Source: Gnetum montanum
Lineage: Eukaryota; Streptophyta; Gnetopsida; Gnetales; Gnetaceae
Direction: 5' to 3'
NCBI GenBank assembly: GCA_015680685.1
Contig: MNCI01035666.1
Coordinates: forward strand, 1-31,549
Length of the DNA: 31,549 nt
Position numbers and translations under genes: made by a program. The notes under the pieces were generated by a model that worked only from the letters and a program-made list of their open reading frames with translations, searched no databases and was not told where the DNA came from. Of the stretch, positions 8,892 through 18,523 are shown piece after piece (position 1 is the first letter of the stretch; every line of letters starts with the position of its first letter).

Positions 8892-11679
8892 GAAATTGAA
8901 CTTTGAATGTAAATTAAATGATAGATATTAAATGGTTATTAATTTTTATAGAGTGATATATTTAAATATTTTATACTAATTAAATGCTAGTAATTAAATT
9001 ATCATTGGTTTTAATAACATTTTTTAATGATAAGTTAAAACTAGATGTTAAATTATCATTCAATTTTAACTTTATAAAGAATTTGATGGTTATGTTGATT
9101 TTGCTAGTTTTTTTGATATTTTATGAAGATTACCGATGAAGTATTTTGTGCAATGCTAGGTTGAATTTAAGAAAAAAGTTAGCGATGATGTCTAGAAGTT
9201 TAGATTTTACATTTTGTAAATAACAATGTTGAAGAATAGAGATAAGCATTTGGTATCCAAGTTGTTCATTAAAGATTTCTCTGAAGAAGAGCAGACAATC
9301 ACTGAGATACCATCAATGAAGTAGTCTAAAGAACTACAAGCTAAAGGGTGAAAAGTACCTAAAAGTGAGTATCTATTATCATCCAGGATAAAGATGATAC
9401 TCTACCACTATGAGTTTGAAAATAGGGTTACTAACTTTGAGTTATTTATAGTCTTTTCCAAGATCATAGTGAAGAAAATCCTAGTTGAGAAAACCTTATT
9501 CAATGTAGCTAGATGAAAATATATAAAGGATATTAATCAAGATAACTTTACATCCATCATCAAGTCTCAAGTCTCTTGAGATATTTTTGGATTGGCCAAG
9601 TCATACCTATCATGGTGAGTAATGATCTTTTGTCTGATTTGATGATTTTGAATTACACCACCATAAGTTATTACTTTCAAGTCAAAGTTATGGACACATT
9701 ACTAAATAGAGATAAATATGTCTTCAATGATTCTCTAGTGTAAAATAAATCTTTAAATAAGAATTTAAAGAAATCTTATATAGATAAACAAGAATATGCT
9801 ACAACATTTACACAATATTAAGAAGAGGTTTCTAGAGATTTGAAAATTATTAACACTTAAGAAAAATCATTTGAAAGCCTAAAATAAGTAAAAACCACTA
9901 CAACATCTAGCATTGAACTTGAATTAATCAATAGGATTTAGGAGTTGATAGTGAACGTTATGAAATTAGAAATTGATAACAAAACTGGAAAGAAAGAAAC
10001 TCATGTTCTTCTATAGGATCTCGAGGAAGCTCATAAGAAAATAATTAAGTTAATATTGTAAGATCTGAAATTGAATAGATTCTTTTTAAGGAGAGAAAAC
10101 AATACAGTGTCATAGTAATAAAATTACAAGAGTAGGTAGTTATTGATAAATTTGTAATTCATTATAAATAAGTATAAAAATCATTAAGTGATTCTAGTTG
10201 TGACCTACCTGTGATTTTAACTGTGATCTTATTATTATTGCAAATCATGTTCAATGATATTTATAAATAAGTCATCAACTAGACAAGCATAAGTTAGAAT
10301 TAGAAACACAAATCCTATTACAAGTATTCCACCATTATTAATTATAGAATTAGCATCTGAATTTGAAATGAAGAATGATCTCTCAAAATCAAAAGGAGCA
10401 TCATCATCATATGGCTTATTTCAAAATTTAATAAGTGTAGATATAGAATTAATTATAAATGATGGACATTACTTGTTTTATTTTTTCTTGATTTTTTTCA
10501 TTATGTGGACATCTCTTTATTAGATGATGAAGTTTAGAATTTTTATTTGTGTGACAAGTTGATTTCTTTCTTAACTAGTTTACTCTTTATTTATGTTATA
10601 GTATGTTTTGAAAGAGATTAAGCCCCTAACATATTTGGATATTCATTTTATCATTTAAAAGAACTTTAAAGACAAAATAATCTATAACATATTTTATTCA
10701 GAAAGGAAATGTTCACAGTTGTTACTATATTTTTTATTTTTCTTTACAAATAAAAAATAATATTATTTCTTTAAAGCCAAATGTTACTCGTTTGAAATGA
10801 TTTTTATAAAGAATTTTGATTGAGTAAAATTACTTCACAATTGTTGAAGGTGAATTAAATACTTGATTCCTTATTGTTGTATTATGAAGAAAGTCTAAGT
10901 GATTGAATTCATTCTTAATCACTTACTCTTAAGTCACAAGAACTATTGAATACCAAGCAAAGAAAACTATGTTTTTAATTATTAAGCTTGAGGATTGGTG
11001 TTAATGATTTAGTGTATTTTTTAAGGTTAAAATTCAAAGGAAATCTATGTTAATTAATCACCATAATTTCCTATTCTTACTATCATGGTAATATATGATA
11101 TGTATTTTTTTAAAACATCTTACATTAATCATTGGTTAGTTAAACTATTAACAAATGGTTGTGTTCCTCTTTAATTTTCATAATGGTTTCTATATATCTA
11201 TAAATACTTTTGAGCATCTGTATGTATCATAACAATTTGAGATAAATTTCAAGTATTTGACTTAGATATGAGATAATATCTCATTATCTTGAACATGTAA
11301 AACACATTAATACTTACCTTGTGATGTCCACAAGTCTTATAGTATTGTTAAAATAAAGTTGAATATATGATGAATTATATCAACATAATTTTTTTTAATT
11401 TCCTTATACTTTATGGTCACATTGACAACATAAGACTTACTTGATGTTGTTGCCTTGACATTTTTGCTCTACCTTGATATTTCATTATTGTTGCTTATTA
11501 TGTAATCATTCCATCATGGTTCATTTCTATTAGACATTTCTATGACATTTTATTATTGTTGCTTCTTATTTTACTCTTATTTATGTAGTATTTTGATGTA
11601 TTTGAAAATGTCCATTATAAATTACCTTGATTTTGGTAGTTTTTTGAATATAAAGATGATAGTTTTTTATTATTATTTC
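8892..11679. other. AT-rich spacer between the copia element and element A
   Basis: Apart from a decayed reading frame (9226-10112) I see no gene, LTR pair or RNA. From about 10450 to 11680 it is very AT-rich, with stops in all frames. Confidence 0.5.
9226..10112 (+). pseudogene. Decayed reading frame of unknown family
   Basis: Frame 1 from ATG 9226 reads MLKNRDKHLVSKLFIKDFSE and continues to about 9600 with only a few stops. The reading then continues in frame 3 from about 9603 (IPIMVSNDLLSDLMILNYTT) to about 10112, again with stops that look like former Gln codons. The last 200 bases are K/E/L-rich (ELIVNVMKLEIDN; DLEEAHKKIIKLI) and could form a coiled coil. Long open stretches between rare stops in such AT-rich DNA argue for a former coding region. 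I do not recognise a domain. It could be an accessory ORF of another old retroelement, by its likeness in style to the element C ORF, but I see no clear sequence match between the two. Confidence 0.35.
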
Positions 11680-11684
11680 ATGTT
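11680..11684. other. Target site duplication of element A, left
   Basis: ATGTT, identical to 18519-18523 on the other side of the element. Confidence 0.85.
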
Positions 11685-12063
11685 TAATGAGTGAAGAGGT
11701 ACCCCTACACTCAACCATACGAATACGAGCATCTCACACTTGATCTGGTCGAACTCTAAGGACTAAGTGCTTACGCACCCTAATGGAACACTTAAGGTTA
11801 AACAATCATTATCTTCCCAAACTTACTTATATTGTCACTGTTGTATGGTTAAGTAAGCCTAAGGTGTATGATTTTTATATCTTTTATCTTTTTAATGTCT
11901 TATGCTAATAGGGGAAGGTGAAGAGAACTAAGTAACTAACTTTCATTAACTATTCACTAACTAAGTTCTAATTGTCCTAGCACCAGTATCCATTCCCACT
12001 TGCCACACACACCTTAAACCAATGCAACGTTGCTGGGATTACCAAATGCTATTCGTTACTGGG

Positions 12064-12064
12064 N
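12064..12064. other. Ambiguous base, probably a compressed assembly gap
   Basis: The sequence before and after this N is continuous with the other LTR of the same element, except for 285 missing bases (18100-18384 in the right LTR). Confidence 0.75.
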
Positions 12065-12121
12065 GCTATAGTTTGGCTAAGAGTCTAGATCTAGATGCCT
12101 AAAATAGGGAAAGCTGCCTCT

Positions 12122-12129
12122 TATTTATA
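12122..12129 (-). promoter_or_regulatory. TATA box of the element A left LTR
   Basis: TATAAATA on the minus strand. The same box is at 18442-18449 in the right LTR and at the matching place in both B LTRs. Confidence 0.65.
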
Positions 12130-12144
12130 GATGTTTCAGCAGGC

Positions 12145-12202
12145 TGCGATATCGCATATGCGATATCGCAGGGGTGGATGCGATACCGCGTAAGCGATAT
12201 CA
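12145..12202. repeat. U3 palindrome cluster with GCGATATCGC
   Basis: 12145-12170 is a perfect 26-bp palindrome: TGCGATATCGC, centre ATAT, then GCGATATCGCA. A further decayed half-copy follows (GCGATACCGCGTAAGCGATATC). The right LTR keeps the same 26 positions with four transitions (18465-18490 region) and lacks about 14 bases of the second copy. It is CpG-rich in otherwise AT-rich DNA and lies between TATA box and LTR end. Confidence 0.75.
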
Positions 12203-12212
12203 CAGCTCATCA

Positions 12213-12220
12213 TACCCCCG
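12213..12220 (-). other. Polypurine tract of element A
   Basis: On the minus strand CGGGGGTA sits directly before the LTR start TGATGAGC. It is preceded by a block of about 30 bases (to 12250) shared with elements B and C. Confidence 0.75.
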
Positions 12221-14439
12221 TGACTGAATGAAAACTTGTCCTTGAGTTCCTTACAAAATATTGGAAAGGTATGAGATTATTGACTTGAATGATACTAATG
12301 GTGAATGAGGTGACATGTGAACGGATCATCATTACAATACATGGCAAAATTAGTGTTCACGATAACAAGAGTGAACACTATACACATTTGACATCCAGCC
12401 TTACTTGGTAGCTAGGAGAGAAGAGAGAAGGGAGATAGAAAAAAGAAGAATTCTACTATTGTCGATGCCAAGATTGAGCTTTTCGTTGTCCATCCATGAG
12501 CATGCCATCAATCTTGTTCCTTGCAAAATTGCTTCAGTACCAATCCATTCCAAGTGTTCCCTCTAAATCCAATCCATTGTTGTATGATTTCCATCTACAC
12601 ACACGACACAGTCTTATATTAGCAAGGATAAATGAATCACAATGAAATTGATACCTTGCTTCGGTGTAAGGTCCTTTGGTTGAGTTGTGATATGGCTTAG
12701 GTGGATTTTGGAGATATAACATTGGTGACTACCCAAGGTGTAAGGGTTAAGAGAAATCGAAAAAGTTGGACCAAGACTCCCATGACTAAGAGCAAACCTC
12801 CGGTAGCGAGAGAATGAAAAAAGAAAAGGAATAAGAAAGATGGAGAAAAAGAAACAACGGCCACATCAATAAAATAGATGTCAGGGATGGTAATGAACAA
12901 AATAAATGTTGATTGTGAAAATGTTTAAGGGAAAGAAATTAGTTGATGCCCCAAATAGGAATGCCAGTGGGTCCTCCCCAAAGTAGGCTCATGCCTTTAA
13001 TGCCCTGACAATCCCACATTCAAAGAGTCCATGGGCTCTAGAGATTCCATTTGGAAACAAGAGTTAAAGGCTTAACCACAAGAATTTACCAAAAGGAAAA
13101 TAATGCATCAACCAAAATATGGACTATTGATACAACCAACAATGAGGTGAGAAATGAAAAAAGAAGGATGGAAAGAAGAGAAATGGACTGGAGTCTCAAG
13201 AATAAGGTGGTGTACAGCCCCTTGTGTATTAATGGTTAATGTGACTTAGTAGATCTCATTCCAAATCCAGCCTCAAATAAACCACATCCAGTGACTTCGC
13301 ATCAATACATTTGGCCAATCCATCCTCCTAAAGTAACACGAATGCCTCCATAACAGAGTCACCACCATTCCGATGAAATGAAAAAAGGAGAACGTAGGAA
13401 GCAAGAAAGGGCCTTAGTTAGAGGGAACATGTTTATTTAGTTCCATAACCAATGCTTGTAGCCCAAGTGATTATTTCGTCTAAGGGGTGTGCTTTGAATT
13501 CTCAATTTTCTCTTTTTCTTTCTTTTGATTTTTTTTTTTTGTGTGAGAACCACACCATGCAAATACTTATTATCTTTATTAGCTCAACTTCCTGATACTG
13601 GAGCAGCGTCGGAATATTAAGGAAAACTCAAGAAGGACACATCCAAACACCCAAGAGAATGGCTAGCACGAATGCATCAAATCCCCTTGAAGTCACACCC
13701 TTTTCAATCCTTGAGTCCTTTCTTAGTTTGAGAAATGCCCAGTCATTGATTCATTAATAGTTCTTATTATTTAAGGAAAGGGACTGTATAGTTCCAAGCC
13801 AAGAGAGACCATAGAAATTCATGGATGTATAGATGATGTGGACTCATTGCCTATTATATCAAGAGAACCATACCTTAGTATTAACATTATAACTTAAAGG
13901 TAAAAACCAAACATCAGCAATCAATGGAATATAGTTCATACCATCATCAGGAGCACTTATTAGGTGATAAACCTTAACAATACAAAATAAATAATCACAG
14001 AAATAAATGAAAAATTATAAACGATGTTGCAAAAAAAAATAAGGAAAGTTAAAGAAATTTGTAAAATAAAAAATGTGTAAAACAAAAACTTAAAAAGGAA
14101 CTAAGGGCCTTGATTTATCAACATAGGTGGCCATCTCCCCTGTGACTAAATTGAAAGGAGGAGATCCAGAATAAGGAGTGAGGTTGTCCTTTCTCTGATG
14201 TGTTATGTGCATTGACCATTCTAGATTCATGGTAAGGTTTAGGTTGTTGCACATTGATTAGTAATTTTTTGATCGGAGCATTTGTTCAAAGTTTTTGGAA
14301 ATTTCTAACTTTCCCCTATTGATGTTTTCAGGTTAAGGATTGGAAATTGGTGACACTCTTGCTCCAATGTATCTATGCTTTCGACGTGGACACAAGTTGT
14401 TCCCCTAGATAGGTTCATGCATATTGGTGAGTTGCTCTC
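12221..14439 (-). other. Long non-coding 3' region of element A in place of pol
   Basis: No RT, RNase H or integrase motif is visible on the minus strand. Parts match element B: GTGGGTCCTCCCCAAAGTAGG at about 12968 against 24297, and TCCCCTTGAAGTCACACCC at about 13680 against 25003. Both elements also have a T-rich (minus strand) tract near the gag end. A short frame at 12697-12900 on the minus strand has a hydrophobic run (SFLFLFFF, GGLLLVMGVLVQL), but T-rich DNA produces this easily. Confidence 0.6.
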
Positions 14440-15000
14440 CTAATCAGCTATCAACCATTGGGTGTTTTCTTGGTGTGTGGTTGCTACATATAGGCACTTA
14501 TGTATGTTAAATTTTTGGACACACCGGTTGCATGCAGGTGATGTTGAACATTCCTGTACGCAATCACACCCTGTATCACTGTATGTGATGCATAGAACTT
14601 TCTTCCTCTCAATCTTCCCAAAGGTGTTTTCCTTAGATATTTCCAAGGAAAGATTGTGGATTCCTAGGCATGCATTTATGGTACTTAGCCATGCCCTTCC
14701 CATTATTATTAGGAAGTCCCCTTTGTTATTGTTCACTTGTATCACTAGGAAATTAGCTAGGTATGACCACCCACACATAGTGGTAATGATGTCATCCACC
14801 AGTCCCAAGGGGATAGTGATGGACTGGTCAGCCAACTCTGAGCAAATATTGCTCTTCTTTAATGGAGGTAGGTTCCAGGCTTTATACATCTCTTGTGATA
14901 TTAGGTTAACTCCGGAACCTGAGTCTAGAAGAGCTTTACATGATTCATTCCCAGTGACTTGGAGATATATGAGAGGACTTCAAGGATCAGAGAATTTCCT
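14440..15000 (-). pseudogene. Retropepsin-like protease of element A (nearly open frame)
   Basis: The minus strand reads SPLIYLQVTGNESCKALLDS, then GSGVNLISQEMYKAW. DSG is the catalytic triplet of retroviral-type aspartic proteases, with the Asp codon at 14923-14925. Further on, FLIIMGRAWLSTINACLG fits the second conserved block (hydrophobic-hydrophobic-G-R-x-W-L) of gypsy proteases. From MYKAW at 14889 the frame is open for 149 codons to the stop at 14440; upstream there is a TGA at a likely former CGA (about 14975). In an active element it would cut Gag and Pol in the particle. A Cys-rich tail (GCDCVQECSTSPACNRC) follows the fold. The frame ends at 14440 and no RT follows. The antisense frame across this locus is longer but has no recognisable motif. 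Confidence 0.75.
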
Positions 15001-15199
15001 GGGAAGGTGGCCTTCCTTAATCCAATCAGTCACAGCATGTGTTAACATAACCATTTACGCTGAGCTCTGTTTTTGGTTTGAAGGGAGCTCTGAAGCCTTA
15101 TTTCATGGAGAAGCATTCAGAGGCTCAACCGCTTATGGTTGTGAGAGCTTGGTTGGACTGTTGGTTCTAAAGAAAGGTCTTCTCTTTGTATGGTTGTCA

Positions 15200-17605
15200 G
15201 AACTAGTAGCAGGTTGAAGATTCATAGCTCTCGTAGTAGTGCATTGCTACGGTTGAGTGGGGAGTTCCCCTTGCATTGCTGGAGTAGGTGATAATGGAGC
15301 TATCAATGTGAGAGTTGTGGATGGATTTGGAGGATGGTATGTTTGTGGGTTGTCTCTCCCAGGAGAAGGAGTCCTATAATACTCCTAAGCTTGGTAGTGA
15401 CCTTGTGGTGTCACGTGACCAATGGAGTCAAGTGGAGAGATTGGCTGCTACACGTAGTAGCCATATGGATCTGGTTGCTGGTAAGGGTATTTTTGCCTTG
15501 GTGGTGGCATCCTGTATGACTATGGGTATTGCCACTTCTGGTGTTGCTCAATAGGTTGTGGCAGAGTTCCACTGGGATAATACATTAAAGGTTGGTGAAA
15601 CTACCTTAGGTTACCTTGGGAATAAGATAACCGTCGGGGTGCTTGCCGTTTGTTAAGTCGTGGGTTAAGTGCATACACCCTAGACTCTTGTAGATGTGAG
15701 ATTACTGGGCAACATTCCTTAGGATGTTCATACTGGCATATCTCACATCCACTGTCATTGTTCGTATCAAAATCCACAACCTCTTCGGTGATGACCATTT
15801 TACCCTTACCTTTGTTATGTGCACGGTCCAAATCCCTCTTTTTCTTTTTATCATAGTCACTTCCTCGCTTCTTAGACTCCTCTACAATTTTGAGAATGGT
15901 TTCAAATCACTATCTAAGGAGTCCCACATTTGGTCTACCTTCACTAACACTTCTGTTGTTAATTTTTGGAGCAGCAAGGTTTTCCTATTCACCATCTCTT
16001 TGAGTGATGACTCTTCCTCCTCCTCATAGAATCTCACTCCCCTTTTTTGGAGGGAAGGATCATGGTTGTACTCTTCCACACTTTCTCTTTTACTTAGCTC
16101 TTCCTCTTCCTTAGCTACTTGCTCTAGCAATCTATGGATTTGATGGGACCTAAGCTCTAATAATCTCCCTTGGGCATACATTCCAAGGGTTCTCCTGGTT
16201 TCATGCCTAAGTCCATCTTCGAGATGGCGTAGTTGATCTTGCTGTGAGTAACCATGGCCCAGGCAACAATGTAACAGTGCATAATATTGGCCCATGGTGG
16301 CATCCAAGGGTTCATAACTTCCCTGCTTCCATCCTTGGATTTACTTTCACAGGTTGGACACCCGGGAGTACATTTGATACTTATCATTAAACAGTTCTAG
16401 CATTGTACTCCACCTTCGAATGGATTCCAGTTCTAAGGACCAGTACCAGCTTTCTGCTTCTTTTACTATTGTCATTGGGGAAAAACTTTAGTTTTTGCCA
16501 TTCATTCTCAATATTCTGCAAGGCACATGCATTGTGAAATTCCTATAAGTGGTTTTGAGGATTCGCATTGTATGCCCGCTCAAATTGTAAGATAATATTC
16601 ATGTCTAACCTATTGATCCTACTATATTTTTGGTGCCTTGTATGGCCTCCGTGATATCTAACATGCTTTAGGTTGCAAGTAGGGGTTCTTCATGGTCATT
16701 TCATTTGTAGCATCTGTGATGTCTATGCGGTTCCCTACTTTCCCTTCTTCCATGCCATGATTCTCTAGAGTGCCCTTGTCCTCGCTCTTGACTCTCTCGT
16801 CGAGGTTTCTCACTTTGTTTACCCTTATCCTCACTGTTAGGTTCCTTATAACTACATCCCAATACTAATGGAGTAGGTGAATGTGACGATGAAGGTGAAG
16901 AAGAAGGAGAACCATCACCATGACGATGTTTCCTACCTTCCCTTCGATGGTCTCGACCCCGATCGTGATGACGATCAGAATGCCCACCCTTATCATGTGT
17001 TTGCATTCCCTCTTTGAACACTTGGTGTTTGTGGGGATCAATACCAGGGTTGTGAATCGTGGAGTGAGGGTTCTGATATGCCACCTCCTTACCATCATTA
17101 GGAGGGGGAACATCGTTTTGTGGAGAACCTATTGAAACAGGTTCACCACCCTCAATTTCACTTAAGACGGGTGGAGCTTTATGGGGTTTTTGCCCTTCAA
17201 CGATGTATAGTATCTATCCTATTGCAAGTCCCTTTAACATTGTGCTTCTATGGGATGGTAGTCCCTTGTGTCGTAATCACATGCAACATACTCTGCATAC
17301 AATTATGACATGTCTATTCGTGCAAGAGCACGAAGAAGCATGTTGGGGACTGCTCAGTCTAGAGGTAACACTATGTTACCCTCCAAGTCTCTCCAACACA
17401 ATTGTTCATCTTGATGGAGAATAAAGGTAAAGTCAGGTATATACTCATCGTGATGAATATATACCACATGAAATTGTTGAGGAACTGGTGGATTCTGGTT
17501 ATGTGTGTTGTGCCGCTGACTGTCTCTTGTGTTGTTCCTAGGTAGTGAAGTGCTTTTGTGTGAAGAAGAAGACATTTTTTTCTTATTTGGTGTGCTATTT
17601 ATCAT
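15200..17605 (-). pseudogene. gag: gag of element A (decayed)
   Basis: The likely start is an ATG at 17605 or 17575, 115-145 bases after the PBS. Order on the minus strand: a polar N-terminus (SSSSHKSTSLPRNN); a His/Arg/Ser-rich stretch at about 16780-17030 (DRHHDRGRDHRREGRKHRH, then SPSSSPSSS); capsid at about 15890-16480, with AESWYWSLELESIRRW typical of the Retrotrans_gag family and a long helical part with LLEQVAKEEEEL; a zinc knuckle at 15709-15747, CEICQYEHPKECC, which is C-X2-C-X3-H-X4-C; and a P/Q/Y-rich linker (about 15250-15600). Several stops and frame changes break it. The knuckle spacing with three residues before His is one I associate with Athila-type Gag. Confidence 0.8.
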
Positions 17606-17701
17606 TATCTTATTTTTCTTTTGATCAACCCTAATGGTTTGTTCTAGCTCCCAATGATATGAATGATTTCCTATGTTCTATGTAACACACAAACAACTAA
17701 G

Positions 17702-17719
17702 TCCCCAACAACGGTGCCA
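17702..17719 (-). other. Primer binding site of element A (tRNA-Asp type)
   Basis: The minus strand reads TGGCACCGTTGTTGGGGA, one base after the LTR end. The complement of plant tRNA-Asp 3' end (with CCA) is TGGCGCCGTTGCCGGGGA. Only three transitions differ, one at a CpG. Confidence 0.82.
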
Positions 17720-17720
17720 A

Positions 17721-18518
17721 TGATGAGTGGTGAGGTACCCCTACACTCAACCATACGAATACGAGTGTCTCACGTGTGATCCAGTCAAACTCCAAGGACT
17801 AAGTGCTTACGCATCCTAATGGAACACTTAAGGTTAATTAATTGTTATCTTCCCAAACTTACTTGTATTTTCACGGTTGTATGGTTAAGTAAGTTTGACG
17901 TAGATAATTTTTATATCTTTTATCTTTTTAATGTCTTATACTAATAGGGGAAGGTGAAGAGAAATAAGTAACTAACTTTTATTAACTATTCACTAACTAA
18001 GTTTTAATTTTCCTAGCACCAGTATCCGTTCCCACTTGTTGCACACACCCTGAACTAGTGCAATGCTACTGGGATTACCAAACACTATTCATTACTGGGT
18101 TACCAAGCATTGCACACATGCTCAACGCAGTCGTACTGAGTGCACTTAACTAGGGGAGTCAAGGGTTGAGAGAGATTAATTATCCAAGTGAGCATTTAAG
18201 CATTTAACAGTAATTAATTCCTATTTATCTTAGTCCACATGCTGCAAGGTTTATCAGAAAGTTCGTCTTTATTGTCATACACAAATGTGTGCTCAAGTAC
18301 AATTTGCTTGAATAAAAATCCGTTTACTTTAAGACTCCTACTGCAGGCACATGGAAATTATTCTAACTCTGGAATGGTAAAACTGCTATAGTTTGGCTAA
18401 GGGTCTAGATCTAGATGCCTAAAACAAGGAAATCCACCTCTTATTTATAGATTTTTCGGTGGGCTGCAATATCACGTACGCGATATCGCAGGGGTGGACG
18501 CGATATCGTGGCTCATCA
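17721..18518 (-). repeat. 5' LTR of element A (right copy)
   Basis: 798 bp. On the minus strand it runs from TGATGAGCCACGATATCG to CCACTCATCA, with a 7-bp terminal inverted repeat (TGATGAG/CTCATCA). It aligns with 11685-12212 and holds the 285 bases missing there. Parts such as CTGGGATTACCAA and GTCGTACT are shared with the B LTRs, so the two are diverged subfamilies. Confidence 0.92.
18442..18449 (-). promoter_or_regulatory. TATA box of the element A right (5') LTR
   Basis: TATAAATA on the minus strand, 69 bp inside the LTR start. As this is the 5' LTR, it would have driven element transcription leftwards. Confidence 0.65.
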
Positions 18519-18523
18519 ATGTT
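18519..18523. other. Target site duplication of element A, right
   Basis: ATGTT, identical to 11680-11684. Confidence 0.85.

Larger units (their letters stand above)
11685..12212 (-). repeat. 3' LTR of element A (left copy, with internal gap)
   Basis: 528 bp. Positions 11685-12063 align base for base with 17721-18099 (379 bp each). By eye there are about 46 differences, roughly 12 percent, with about four transitions per transversion. At N 12064 the copy jumps to the equivalent of 18385, so 285 bases present in the right LTR are missing. The outer end has decayed to TAATGAG; the inner end is CTCATCA. The 26-bp palindrome at 12145-12170 lies in U3. Confidence 0.9.
11685..18518 (-). mobile_element. 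Gypsy-type LTR retrotransposon A: gag-protease only, non-autonomous
   Basis: 6834 bp on the minus strand. It has LTRs at both ends, a perfect 5-bp target duplication (ATGTT), a tRNA-Asp-like PBS next to the right LTR and a G-rich PPT next to the left LTR. The internal region holds gag and an aspartic protease. From 14440 down to the PPT there are 2.2 kb with no sign of RT, RNase H or integrase. Tat/Athila-like relationship is inferred from the PBS and the zinc knuckle. Since element B is built the same way, this is probably an amplified pol-less form rather than a random deletion. Confidence 0.92.

Noticed and set aside
12697-12900. Hydrophobic minus-strand frame as an env-like membrane protein of element A
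   Set aside because: T-rich DNA gives Phe/Leu runs easily; only 67 codons, and no counterpart was seen in element B.
14462-15217. 251-codon + strand frame as a gene
   Set aside because: It is antisense to a clear protease with DSG and GRAWL motifs; no domain, and the context is a minus-strand element.
16920-17424. Several short + strand frames opposite gag of element A
   Set aside because: Shadows of the minus-strand gag; no motifs.
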